Shown piece after piece: positions 8,100 through 16,944 of a DNA stretch of 64,000 nt (the stretch's first letter is position 1; each line of letters starts with the position of its first letter). Location of the stretch: contig NZ_JABSPA010000002.1 in assembly GCF_013214175.1 (NCBI RefSeq), positions 434,001 to 498,000 on the forward strand. The letters run 5' to 3'. Under the pieces are notes generated by a model, which had not been told where the DNA came from, made no database searches, and worked only from the letters and a program-made list of their open reading frames with translations. This DNA comes from Colwellia sp. Lineage in GTDB: Bacteria > Pseudomonadota > Gammaproteobacteria > Enterobacterales > Alteromonadaceae. A program made the position numbers and the translations under genes.

Positions 8100-9995
8100 T
8101 TAAGCTTCAACCAACATACGACCACGCATTTCCATGTGTAATGCATGACAGAACCAGTTACAGTAGTACCATTGTACGCCAGGTTTGTCGGCGATAAAGG
8201 TAACTGAAGCCGTTGCTTGTGGACCAATTTCCATTTGCACGCCGTGGTTAGTCATACAGAAACCGTGAGTAACATCTTCAACCATATCAAGGTTAGTTAC
8301 CACAACGGTAACTTCATCGCCTAATTTCACTTTAAACGATTCCATACCATAAACTGGCGCAACAGAAGTCATATAAACACGTACTTTTTTGCCGTCACGG
8401 ATAACCTTGTTGTCTGACGTTAAGTTTACGCCGTCTTTTTTCGCCATAGCAACGGTTGGTGCGAACATTGGGTCATCACGTGTCCAAACCTTTTTAGTTT
8501 TGATTTTACTACGGTGAACCATAATACAGTCATGTGGTTCAGCAAAGGTAGGACCATCATGAACAAGTTTCATCACGTCACCAGAAATATCAATTAATTG
8601 ATCATTTTCAGGCTTAAGTGGGCCAGTAGGTAAGAATCTATCTTTAGAGAACTTACATAAAACCACTAACCATTTACCATCAGCATCACGAGATTCACCT
8701 TGTGAAGTATGGTTATGACCTGGTTGGTAATGAACATCTAATTTTTGACGAAGGTAGTTAACTTTTTCGCCGTTATGCGCTTTAATCGCATCTTCAACGT
8801 TCCATTTTGCTACTTGGCTATCAAGGAATAACGTTGTATAAGCATTACCACGGCCATCAAAAGCTGTATGTAACGGTCCTAAACCTAGTTCTGGTTCAGC
8901 AATAACGGTATCACGCGGCTTGATTTTGTCGTTAAATAAATCAGGTAATTTCTTAATAGAAATAATTGATACTGTTGGAGATAACTTACCATTGGCGATA
9001 AAGTACTTACCATCAGGTGAAGTATTTATACCATGTGGTGATTTAGGTACAGGAATATAACGTGTTAAGTGTGAACCTTTACGACCGTCTAATACAGGTA
9101 CATCGTTACCGTTATAGGTTTTGAATTTACCGGCTTTAACTGCCGCTTCACAACGTGCTAAATCAAATACTACGACGTGATCACGTTCAGAAGAAATCAT
9201 TTCACCTAAGTTCATGCCCATTTCTGAGTTGTATGAAGTAGAAGCAAAATATTTACCATCAAAGTCGGCGTCGGTATTATCTAAGTTACCGTCAACCATA
9301 ACTTGGAAAGCCATTTCCATGGTTTCAGCATCAATTACGTTAAACAATGAACGGTAAGTGCTTACGTCTTCTAAAGATGCTTTACCATCGTTATTCATTG
9401 GGATTTCAAATTCACCGTTACAAATAACATACTTAGTGTAAGGTACTTTTTGTACACGTAAACCGTGAATTGCTTGTACGTTTGGTACATGCAAAATTTT
9501 GTCTGTTTTCATTACATCACAACGAATACGAGCAACACGGGTATTGGCTTTATCGTTAATGAAAACGTACTTACCATTGTAACGACCGTCTGTCATTGAC
9601 ATATGAGGGTGATGACAATCACCAGCCAAGTAGTCATCTCCTTTAATCGCTTTAGATTCGTTGGTGATGCCCCAACCCGTTGCAGAATCAATGTTAAATA
9701 CAGGAATACGCATTAATTCACGCATTGAAGGTACACCCATGATGCGTACTTCGCCTGAGTGACCACCTGACCAGAAACCGTAATACTCATCAAGCTCACC
9801 TGGATGAACCACTGGGCTCATTGCCGCTTCTTTTCTTTTAGCTTGGGCTGTTGAGGCAAACATTGCAGCACTCATTGGTGCAGCAATAGCGCCTGCGCCG
9901 ATTAGTGCAGTTTTACCGAAAAACTTACGGCGACTTTCATCTTCCAATTTCACGTCATTGGAGTCATTAATTACAGCTAACTCTTCTTTACTCAT
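8100..9995 (-). CDS. nosZ: Nitrous-oxide reductase (TAT-dependent, clade I type)
   Basis: A 631-residue periplasmic enzyme that reduces N2O to N2, the last step of denitrification. Residues 21-28 (SRRKFFGK) form a twin-arginine export signal followed by a hydrophobic stretch ending near AQA, as in clade I NosZ. The beta-propeller carries CuZ-site histidines such as GDCHHPHMS. The C-terminal cupredoxin domain has the CuA ligands in [10 protein letters not shown] (Cys612, Trp614, Cys616, His620, Met623 region). Length is normal for the family. It lies 74 bp downstream of nosR on the same strand and is probably co-transcribed from the FNR-box promoter before nosR. The maturation genes nosDFYL do not follow; the stop is followed by NosZ relics and repeats. 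Confidence 0.97.
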   Translation of the reverse strand: MSKEELAVINDSNDVKLEDESRRKFFGKTALIGAGAIAAPMSAAMFASTAQAKRKEAAMSPVVHPGELDEYYGFWSGGHSGEVRIMGVPSMRELMRIPVFNIDSATGWGITNESKAIKGDDYLAGDCHHPHMSMTDGRYNGKYVFINDKANTRVARIRCDVMKTDKILHVPNVQAIHGLRVQKVPYTKYVICNGEFEIPMNNDGKASLEDVSTYRSLFNVIDAETMEMAFQVMVDGNLDNTDADFDGKYFASTSYNSEMGMNLGEMISSERDHVVVFDLARCEAAVKAGKFKTYNGNDVPVLDGRKGSHLTRYIPVPKSPHGINTSPDGKYFIANGKLSPTVSIISIKKLPDLFNDKIKPRDTVIAEPELGLGPLHTAFDGRGNAYTTLFLDSQVAKWNVEDAIKAHNGEKVNYLRQKLDVHYQPGHNHTSQGESRDADGKWLVVLCKFSKDRFLPTGPLKPENDQLIDISGDVMKLVHDGPTFAEPHDCIMVHRSKIKTKKVWTRDDPMFAPTVAMAKKDGVNLTSDNKVIRDGKKVRVYMTSVAPVYGMESFKVKLGDEVTVVVTNLDMVEDVTHGFCMTNHGVQMEIGPQATASVTFIADKPGVQWYYCNWFCHALHMEMRGRMLVEA

Positions 9996-10069
9996 TGGTA
10001 TTCTCCACTTAGATTTTAATTTAGTTAAATTTTTAGTTCGTTTGTTAGCTCACTTGATTCAGTAATCAA

Positions 10070-12271
10070 TTAAGCTACTTCGGTTATTTCTATTTCTCGT
10101 TCTTTGTTATCTGCTGCGAAACGCGCTTTTTTACGTGCTAATTTTTTCAATGGAGGACATTTTTCTTCATTAAAATAAGTTACTTGGCAGTCTAGGCAGT
10201 AATGGCATTCACGCATGTTGATTTCACCGTCTGGGTTAATCGCTTGGATCTCACATTCTTTGGCACAAGTTTTACATGGCTGACCACACTCAGGACGACG
10301 TCTTAACCAGCTAAATAAGCGGATGCTGTTACTGGTAGATAACGCCGCACCAAGCGGACATAAGTAGCGACAGAAGAACTTACGGTTGAAAATATTGATA
10401 ATAAGCAGTGCGCTGGCGTATAAGATAAATGGCCATTCACGATCAAACTTTAATAAGAAGGTGGTTTTAAACGGTTCTATTTCAGCAAATTGCTCAGCTA
10501 GTGATAGCGACTCCATCGACAAACCAAAGAGCGCCAATAAAATAAGGTATTTAATTGCCCATAAACGTTCATGTACCGCCCAAGGAAATTCAAACTGCGG
10601 TATTTTTATGTAACGCGCAAATATATTCATCAGCTCTTGCAGAGCGCCAAATGGACATAACCAACCACAATAAACCGCACGACCCCATAAAAGCATGGTG
10701 ACGGCTGCTGCGCCCCATAAAATAAAAATCACCGGGTCAAGTAAGAATAAGTCCCAAGAAAAATCAGACATAAGGGCTTGCAAGAAAGTAAATACATTAA
10801 CGATAGATAACTGTCCGCCCCATGACCAACCAATAAAGACCACAGTGATAATTAGAAACAGGTGACGGAAGTTGTGCATGAAAGTCGGATGGCGTACTAA
10901 AATGTCCTGAAAAAACAAGCTCATTACTACAATGACCAGTAAAATGATTAGGATAATTACTTCCGCTTCTTTCTCTTGCCATACTTGTTGCACTAAGGTT
11001 TGCTCAGGCTCAGGCAGGATCAGGGCGGGTCTATCAAGATATTTATCTAAGGTGTGATATTCCGCTTTAAAGCTGGTGAAGATACTATCTAGGGGACCGG
11101 TTTGACGGCGAACCAGTAATTCTAACTGCCAATCAGATGCTGGGTTAAATTCATGGTGTTCACGGACAATAAAGATAGAGCGCTCTTTAAAGCGTGGCGC
11201 ACCGTCAATATAAATATCAGGCACACGGCTGTGATCTAAATCTCTAAAAGAAAAAGCATTGTTGTTTTGCAAAACCTGAATACGGTCAAAGATGGCACCA
11301 CGAACATAACCTGAACCTTTAAAAGAGTAACCTGAACCCATTAATATAAGTGCATGTTCACCGGGTTTGAGTGATGACATTAGATAATCATATTCACTAT
11401 CACCCAATAAGTTACGGCCAATGGTAGGGATATTTACTTGGGCAAAGTAAACTTCGGCAAACATATCTTGTTTTTGTTCGCTGCTGGCTTCATCAACATG
11501 CTCGGCTTCGGTGCCAATAAAAGCCTCATCAATGGTTTTTCTATTTAAATACAGTTTACGAATTGAGCCGTCACCGGTCAGTGTGTTCCAGTCAGACTCT
11601 TCAAATACTTCAGGGTAGATAGTACCCATAGGCTGAATGGCTTCTTGGCTGGCGCTGATAATACCTAAAGTGCGGGCGACTATGGTGGCCGACTTAACAA
11701 TGCCAACGTTCATCACCATAACGGTTACGGTAGCACCTGAAAGGCCATCGATATGCACGACGTTTGCTGTTTTGTTGCCGCCCACTTTGAGGCGGTCGCG
11801 GACATTTAAACCGTCATATTGATCGGTAAAAGCATGTAATTTACTTTCTGGAATACCCGCTAGAATGATGGGTTCGTGATGCTCTAATACTTTTGCGCCA
11901 AGATAAATACCTTCTGGGCTGATAGCCACCAACATATTAACTGGCTCGCCTGAATAGGCTGGTATTCTAGCTATATCGTTAGTTTCAAAGGCGTAACCAA
12001 TAATTTCTTCGCCTTTATCTGCTTGCCCGTAAACGGTCCAAACTAATGGACCATCTTCTTTAGTAGCTTGCTTGTCACTAATTCTTGTTTGCTGTGCAAA
12101 GATCTCTTTGATCAGCGGCATAGGATCTTTAGGAGGGCTAACAAATAATGCTTGAGCTGGCATTATGACACACAAAAAAAGCACCAATACTTGAGTAAGT
12201 GCGACTCTCATGGTGGAAATTGTATTTTTGCTAAAGCGTGGTATTACGCCAAAAATCTTGCTAACTAACAT
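10070..12271 (-). CDS. nosR: NosR, membrane flavo-iron-sulfur protein required for N2O reduction
   Basis: A 733-residue protein. It has an N-terminal signal or membrane segment, then a periplasmic FMN-binding domain whose DGLSGATVT motif contains the threonine used for covalent FMN attachment. Several transmembrane helices follow (about 430-640), bearing the paired CxxxCP motifs CGWLCPFG and CRYLCPLG. The C-terminus is a two-cluster ferredoxin domain (CGQPCKTCAKEC and CHYCLDC). NosR is thought to feed electrons to, and support expression of, NosZ. The architecture and order nosR-nosZ are typical. A perfect FNR-type box lies about 100 bp upstream of the start, so anaerobic induction is expected. 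Confidence 0.96.
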   Translation of the reverse strand: MLVSKIFGVIPRFSKNTISTMRVALTQVLVLFLCVIMPAQALFVSPPKDPMPLIKEIFAQQTRISDKQATKEDGPLVWTVYGQADKGEEIIGYAFETNDIARIPAYSGEPVNMLVAISPEGIYLGAKVLEHHEPIILAGIPESKLHAFTDQYDGLNVRDRLKVGGNKTANVVHIDGLSGATVTVMVMNVGIVKSATIVARTLGIISASQEAIQPMGTIYPEVFEESDWNTLTGDGSIRKLYLNRKTIDEAFIGTEAEHVDEASSEQKQDMFAEVYFAQVNIPTIGRNLLGDSEYDYLMSSLKPGEHALILMGSGYSFKGSGYVRGAIFDRIQVLQNNNAFSFRDLDHSRVPDIYIDGAPRFKERSIFIVREHHEFNPASDWQLELLVRRQTGPLDSIFTSFKAEYHTLDKYLDRPALILPEPEQTLVQQVWQEKEAEVIILIILLVIVVMSLFFQDILVRHPTFMHNFRHLFLIITVVFIGWSWGGQLSIVNVFTFLQALMSDFSWDLFLLDPVIFILWGAAAVTMLLWGRAVYCGWLCPFGALQELMNIFARYIKIPQFEFPWAVHERLWAIKYLILLALFGLSMESLSLAEQFAEIEPFKTTFLLKFDREWPFILYASALLIINIFNRKFFCRYLCPLGAALSTSNSIRLFSWLRRRPECGQPCKTCAKECEIQAINPDGEINMRECHYCLDCQVTYFNEEKCPPLKKLARKKARFAADNKEREIEITEVA

Positions 12272-12321
12272 GAAACCATCCAGGTTCTGTGTTCAAGCAG
12301 TGCGACAATAAAATAAGCAAC

Positions 12322-12343
12322 TGCGACAATATGTCACAGTGTA
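12322..12343 (-). promoter_or_regulatory. Predicted nosR -10 element overlapped by an imperfect palindrome
   Basis: On the minus strand TACACT (12343-12338) lies 31 bp (centre to centre) from the FNR box, the spacing of a class II FNR promoter, giving a start near 12331. The imperfect palindrome TGCGACA-ATA-TGTCACA (12322-12338) overlaps this point. Its half TGCGACAATA recurs at 12301, 21 bp away. The repeats could be an operator for a second regulator; that part is inference. Confidence 0.55.
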
Positions 12344-12364
12344 CGCTTGTGCTTTTTAGCCGTT

Positions 12365-12378
12365 TTGATGTAGATCAA
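12365..12378. promoter_or_regulatory. FNR/DNR-type binding site upstream of nosR
   Basis: TTGATGTAGATCAA is an exact match to the FNR/Anr/Dnr consensus TTGAT-N4-ATCAA. Its centre is about 41 bp upstream of the transcription start predicted from a TACACT -10 element on the minus strand, which is the activating class II position. It should drive nosRZ when oxygen is low or NO is present. Confidence 0.85.
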
Positions 12379-12546
12379 GCTATGCAATTAAATGTACGGC
12401 CGTAAGAAACAGATAAATCCATTTATATTTTAAGGAGATTGACGAGGTGAGTTAATTGCTAATCAATGCTTTATTTCACTTGAAGCAAACTTTTTGTTGG
12501 TGCTAAAGTAAGGTGTATAACCAGATAAAATTATAGGTAAAGCCAT

Positions 12547-12975
12547 ATGTTTACAGTACATGGTGACTGGCGAATTCTAGTAAAAGATAATTATGTTTTA
12601 CAGTGGTTTAGTGGTTGCTGGAATGAAGAAGCTGCTATTCAATACTGTCAAGAATTTCTAAAGGAAACCGAACACTTAAATGGAACACAATGGGCAATTA
12701 TCTCTTTTTTTGATGACTGGGAATTAGGCGTTCCTGAGATTGAATCGCATGTCATCGCACATTGCCAGCTATTTAAAAAAAATGGTTGTATTAAAGACTG
12801 CCATATTTATACACCAGCGACATGGAAGAGTATGCAGCTTGAAAACATTGTGCCTCATAGTGAAGGTGATTATGAGCGCAGAGTCTTTGTTGACGCGGCA
12901 GATGCAAATACGTGGATGAACAACTGTGGTTTCTTTATTGAATCTAGTGAGTTTATCAATAGTTTACCTAGCTAA
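12547..12975 (+). CDS. Small STAS/SpoIIAA-like protein of unknown function
   Basis: A 142-residue soluble protein with no signal peptide. The pattern is an N-terminal beta hairpin (MFTVHGDWRILVKDNYVLQWF), a helix (NEEAAIQYCQEF), a central strand (WAIISFFDDWELG), a helix, a strand and a last helix. The same order is seen in the 126-residue proteins at 53001 and 59110, for example a final acidic DAADANTWM here against DNEEDAMHWL there. This suggests a shared SpoIIAA/STAS-like fold, a family common in Shewanella-like bacteria but without a known role. The ribosome-binding sequence AGGTAAAG precedes the ATG and a clear terminator follows. It is divergent from nosR, with the FNR box between them, so it could also respond to oxygen, although no promoter facing this way was defined. 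Confidence 0.7.
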   Translation: MFTVHGDWRILVKDNYVLQWFSGCWNEEAAIQYCQEFLKETEHLNGTQWAIISFFDDWELGVPEIESHVIAHCQLFKKNGCIKDCHIYTPATWKSMQLENIVPHSEGDYERRVFVDAADANTWMNNCGFFIESSEFINSLPS

Positions 12976-13007
12976 ACCTTATCTATAGCACTTTATTGCG
13001 AGCGAAA

Positions 13008-13035
13008 AAAAACCAGTCAAAGTGACTGGTTTTTA
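13008..13035. terminator. Bidirectional intrinsic terminator
   Basis: AACCAGTCA pairs with TGACTGGTT, flanked by an A-run on the left and a T-run on the right, so it can end transcription from both the STAS-like gene (plus strand) and tyrS (minus strand). Confidence 0.85.
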
Positions 13036-13100
13036 GTTGAGAAAGAGTGAAATAAAGGCAATTAGTTAACTTATTCTCTGAATGATAATGACTTTATTGA

Positions 13101-14300
13101 TTAACTTACCGTGATACGAGCGAACTTACGTTTACCAACTTGGTAAACCGCAGTAGTGCCGGCTTTAATAACTAGGCTTTTCTCAGTAACTTTTTCGCTA
13201 TCAATTTTAGCCGCGCCTTGTTTAATCATTCTATAAGCATCTGAAGTACTGCCTACTAAGCCTGCGTCTTTAAGCAAGTTAGCGATAGCAATTTCGCCGC
13301 TCTCAGTTTTAATTTCTAACTCAGGCATGTCATCAGGTAAAGCGCCTTTTTGGAAGCGATTGATAAATTCATCATGGGCAGCTTGTGCAGATGCCTCATC
13401 ATGAAAACGGGTAATCAATTCTTTAGCTAAATCGATTTTAACATCACGTGGGTTTTTACCGTTTTCAATATCGGTTTTATAGCCTTCGATTTCGCTAAGT
13501 GGCTTAAAGCTCAATAATTCGTAATAGCGCCACATTAACACATCAGAAATCGACATGATTTTGCCAAACATTTCTGTAGGGCTATCCGTAATACCTATGT
13601 AATTGCCTAATGATTTAGACATTTTTTGTACGCCGTCTAAACCTTCAAGTAATGGCATCATCAATACGGTTTGTGGACGTTGTCCTTCAGATTTTTGTAA
13701 TTCACGACCCATCAATAAGTTGAATTTTTGATCTGTACCACCAAGCTCAACATCTGCTTCAAGGGCGACAGAATCCCAGCCTTGCACTAACGGGTACATA
13801 AACTCATGAATGGCAATGGCTTGACCATTGGCGTAACGCTTTTTAAAGTCGTCACGTTCCATCATACGAGCAACGGTTTGGCGAGAGGCAAGCTTTAACA
13901 TGCCAGCAGCGCCTAATTTATCCATCCAAGTAGAGTTAAAGGCTACTGTGGTTTTGGCAGGATCAAGAATCTTAAACACTTGTTCTTTATAAGTTTCAGC
14001 GTTGGCTAAAACATCTTCTTTAGTTAACGCTTTACGGGTAACATTTTTACCAGTTGGATCGCCAATCATGCCAGTGAAATCACCAATCAAGAAAATAACT
14101 TCATGGCCAAGTTCTTGGAAAGTCCTCAGTTTATTAATGAGTACAGTATGACCTAAATGCAAGTCAGGAGCCGTTGGATCAAAGCCAGCTTTAATTTTTA
14201 GTCGCTTACCGGTTTTAAGTTTTGCTAATAATTCTTCTTCTACTAATATTTCTTCTGCGCCGCGTTTTATTTCGGCAAATGCTTGGTTAACATCGGTCAT
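13101..14300 (-). CDS. tyrS: Tyrosyl-tRNA synthetase
   Basis: A 399-residue class I aminoacyl-tRNA synthetase that charges tRNA-Tyr. The HIGH-type motif appears as [13 protein letters not shown] (about residue 50) and the KMSKS loop as [11 protein letters not shown] (about 230). Tyrosine-site features such as [13 protein letters not shown] lie between them. The C-terminal ~60 residues form an S4-like RNA-binding domain ([25 protein letters not shown] shortened here to its start). The HLGH signature and length place it in the shorter TyrRS group seen in many gammaproteobacteria rather than the 424-residue E. coli type. It is transcribed away from the M23 peptidase gene, a usual neighbour of tyrS in this order. 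Confidence 0.97.
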   Translation of the reverse strand: MTDVNQAFAEIKRGAEEILVEEELLAKLKTGKRLKIKAGFDPTAPDLHLGHTVLINKLRTFQELGHEVIFLIGDFTGMIGDPTGKNVTRKALTKEDVLANAETYKEQVFKILDPAKTTVAFNSTWMDKLGAAGMLKLASRQTVARMMERDDFKKRYANGQAIAIHEFMYPLVQGWDSVALEADVELGGTDQKFNLLMGRELQKSEGQRPQTVLMMPLLEGLDGVQKMSKSLGNYIGITDSPTEMFGKIMSISDVLMWRYYELLSFKPLSEIEGYKTDIENGKNPRDVKIDLAKELITRFHDEASAQAAHDEFINRFQKGALPDDMPELEIKTESGEIAIANLLKDAGLVGSTSDAYRMIKQGAAKIDSEKVTEKSLVIKAGTTAVYQVGKRKFARITVS

Positions 14301-14629
14301 TTAAGACTCCACTGACTGGCTTTAGGTACTTAGTCTATTAATAAGTGATAACTACTGAGTTGTTGCACTGAAAATAAGGCGCAGCACCTTTGATAATCGA
14401 GTGGTTATATTGACTAGGTAAAGATTATTTAATGATCGAATTCTACTGCACTTTGCCAGTGGGATAAAACCTTATAATGGCTTTTTTAGTAAAGAATGAC
14501 TGATTTTTTCAGTAAAGTTGCAATCTCTGAACCCTTAGTTGTTCAATAATGCTGTTTTGGTATTCAAAATGTATTGCGGTGAGTTATAGCGGTATTTTTT
14601 CTGTAGTTTTGATATAGTCAGTAGAATAT
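14301..14629. other. Divergent intergenic region between tyrS and M23 peptidase gene
   Basis: 329 bp without a gene. A TATAAT hexamer at 14473-14478 could be a -10 element for the plus-strand gene, but no good -35 was found. No hairpin, repeat or T-box-like structure was seen. Confidence 0.4.
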
Positions 14630-16174
14630 ATGAATTTGCTTTGCATTTATCCTTTTCCCGCTATGAAAGTTTCGAGTCGTACTTTGTTAAAAAAATCATT
14701 AAAAATATTCCAAAACCTGCCTAAGTTACATCGTTCGATAATTATCGCTAGTAGTGGTTTTTTACTGCTGTTACTGATCCTGCCTTCCAGTGATGATAAT
14801 GAGCAAGGTGAAAATATCCAAGTAGGAAAGCGTATTCAGTTGGCACTTCCTGAAGATATAGTACCAGCAGGTTCAGTGCCAAGGCAAAGTGCCTTACCAC
14901 AACGCAGTACTGCTAAAGTCACCAATAATATTGCTACAGGGCAACTACCTTCATTAGCTAAAAACCAAAGTACGCAACAAGATGGCAGCTTAGCGAGCGG
15001 TAAATTACCACGTAAAGTGAAAGTACAAGACACTTTAGAAGAGCTTGCCAATTTAAGCTGGCAAACAGTGAAAGTGCGCAGTGGGGACTCATTAGCCTTG
15101 ATATTAAAACGCTTAGGCTTTAGCGCGCAAACAACCTATGCGGTGAGTACCGCTAAAGGTAAAGACAGCAAATTATTAAAAAGACTTAATGTTGGGGATA
15201 AATTGCGCGTTGCTAGTAATGAAGAACAGCAACTAGCGGCACTAGAGTATCCGCTTTCAAGAACAGAAACGCTTTTTATTAATTTAGTTGGCGATAATTA
15301 CCAATCTTATCGAGAGACTAAGCAAGTAGAAGTACGGGAAAGCTTTAGCTACGGCACCATCAACTCGAGTTTTTGGAATGCTGGCATAACTGCAGGATTG
15401 AATGATAGCCAAATTATTAATTTTGCTAATATTTTTGGTTGGGATATAGATTTTGGTTTGGACATACGTGAAGGCGATAGTTTTCATGTTACTTTCGAGA
15501 AAAAATATGTCGAAGGTGAATATATAGGTACCGGCAATATTTTAGCGGCAGAGATAACCAACCAAGGCGAAGTATTTCAAGCGATTCGTTTTTCTGATGA
15601 TGAATATTACAGCCCTGATGGTAGAAGCATGCGTAAAGCCTTTCTACGTGCTCCCGTTAACTTTAAATACATCAGCTCTAGCTTTAAGCGAAATCGCCGT
15701 CACCCGGTAACAAAACGTGTGCAATCGCATAATGGTATAGATTACGCAGCGAAAAGAGGCACACCAGTAGTCGCCGCGGGTAATGGTAAGGTAACTCAAG
15801 CTGGATATAGTAAGTACAATGGTTATTATGTATTTATTCAACATGGTAATGGCATAGTAACTAAGTACTTACACTTCTATAAGCGACCATCAGTAAAAAA
15901 AGGTCAACGTGTTAAGCAAAACCAAACTATTGGTTATGTCGGGGCTACTGGTTTAGCAGCAGGGCCTCATCTACATTATGAATTTTTACTCCATGGCGTA
16001 CATCGCAATCCACGCACGGTTAAGTTACCGGATGCTAGACCTATTGCGAAGAAATACAAAGCTAAGTTCACCTTATTAGCGAGTGAGCGACTTGAGGCAC
16101 TTTCAGGTGCTAAGAATGCTTTACTTTCAACACAGCCTGCAAGCCAAGCCAGTGATTTAGCGACTAATGATTAG
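14630..16174 (+). CDS. M23 family metallopeptidase with LysM/OapA-like domain (MepM-like)
   Basis: A 514-residue envelope protein. A single transmembrane segment (about 38-52, SIIIASSGFLLLLLIL) anchors it. A LysM-like domain (about 145-200, VKVRSGDSLALILKRLGFS) follows, then a second periplasmic domain and a C-terminal LytM/M23 domain (about 340-460). The zinc motif is present: HNGIDYA (HxxxD) and GPHLHYEF (HxH). The family hydrolyses peptide cross-links of peptidoglycan during growth, as in E. coli MepM. A second in-frame ATG at 14663 (MKVSSRTL) is an equally likely start, as neither has a clear ribosome-binding site. The position next to tyrS is conserved in related genomes. Confidence 0.9.
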   Translation: MNLLCIYPFPAMKVSSRTLLKKSLKIFQNLPKLHRSIIIASSGFLLLLLILPSSDDNEQGENIQVGKRIQLALPEDIVPAGSVPRQSALPQRSTAKVTNNIATGQLPSLAKNQSTQQDGSLASGKLPRKVKVQDTLEELANLSWQTVKVRSGDSLALILKRLGFSAQTTYAVSTAKGKDSKLLKRLNVGDKLRVASNEEQQLAALEYPLSRTETLFINLVGDNYQSYRETKQVEVRESFSYGTINSSFWNAGITAGLNDSQIINFANIFGWDIDFGLDIREGDSFHVTFEKKYVEGEYIGTGNILAAEITNQGEVFQAIRFSDDEYYSPDGRSMRKAFLRAPVNFKYISSSFKRNRRHPVTKRVQSHNGIDYAAKRGTPVVAAGNGKVTQAGYSKYNGYYVFIQHGNGIVTKYLHFYKRPSVKKGQRVKQNQTIGYVGATGLAAGPHLHYEFLLHGVHRNPRTVKLPDARPIAKKYKAKFTLLASERLEALSGAKNALLSTQPASQASDLATND

Positions 16175-16517
16175 TAAAGAAAATACCGGGCGAGGGAAAT
16201 AGTATATTGGCTTACTTATGCTTTTGAACATCAACTGAACAGTAATATTCCGGCGATAACTGGCGCAAGTGCAGCCTGCACTTTAGGTAATGAATGTTCT
16301 CCCTAAATTATTAATATATTATCTTTGATAAATTCTTTTAGTAATTATTAGCCTATAGTCAAAACTGACCATTCCCCTTGCTAACTTTGCAATTTAGCCA
16401 CTAGCATTTCATCACTTCGTCACTATACTTAAAGTTTAAGTGTTCAAAAAATGAACTTGTTAGTGGTGGCGAACTCTAACTCAACACACCTTGGTTAGCT
16501 AGCGTCGAGGAGGGCTT
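16175..16517. other. Intergenic gap after the M23 peptidase gene
   Basis: 343 bp with no supported gene. A short GTGCAG/CTGCAC inverted repeat occurs near 16270-16282. No anmK, which follows mepM in many relatives, is present here. Nothing else was recognised. Confidence 0.4.
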
Positions 16518-16709
16518 ATGGAATTTAAAGACATTCATATTGGTATGAAATGTGGCAGTAAAAAAGGCAGTGGTACAGTTACTTGGGTTGATGGCTCAAC
16601 ACATACCATTTATATGGTTGATTGTAATAATAATAATAATTTTGAAGTCAACATCAGCGATATTATTGAAGATCCACAAGCACACAATAAAAAAGATGAT
16701 TACTACTAA
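16518..16709 (+). CDS. Small conserved-looking hypothetical protein
   Basis: 63 residues, beginning MEFKDIHIGMKCGSKKGSG. It has strong gene signals: a good ribosome-binding sequence (GAGGAGGG) 7 bp before the ATG and an intrinsic terminator 36 bp after the stop. The protein is predicted to be small and beta-rich, with a run of five Asn encoded by AAT repeats (a slippage-prone tract) and an acidic, polar tail. It may be a single SH3-like or KOW-like barrel from the glycine-lysine pattern, but that is a guess. No function can be assigned. Confidence 0.65.
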   Translation: MEFKDIHIGMKCGSKKGSGTVTWVDGSTHTIYMVDCNNNNNFEVNISDIIEDPQAHNKKDDYY

Positions 16710-16744
16710 TTAACTTTAAAATTTATTATTCAATAAGTAATCAT

Positions 16745-16779
16745 AAACCCGATAAGTTTACACTTTATCGGGTTTTTTA
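16745..16779 (+). terminator. Intrinsic terminator after the 63-residue gene
   Basis: AAACCCGATAA (16745-16755) pairs with TTATCGGGTTT (16765-16775), followed by T residues. Confidence 0.88.
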
Positions 16780-16944
16780 TTATTACCTGGTGAATATATT
16801 GAATGACTATAGATAAAGAATGCTATTTGTTCTCAAACCGCTGACAAGCTCTGAGTTGTAACAAACTTACTTGATTTGGTATTAGCTATTTGACACACTG
16901 CCTGCGTTGTTTTTAATTTTCAAAACTCAGGTATAAGGTTTTTT

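Noticed and set aside
12322..12338. Possible CRP site (TGTGA-N6-TCACA)
   Set aside because: The half-site spacing is seven and one half is TCGCA, so it does not fit CRP; kept only as a generic dyad.
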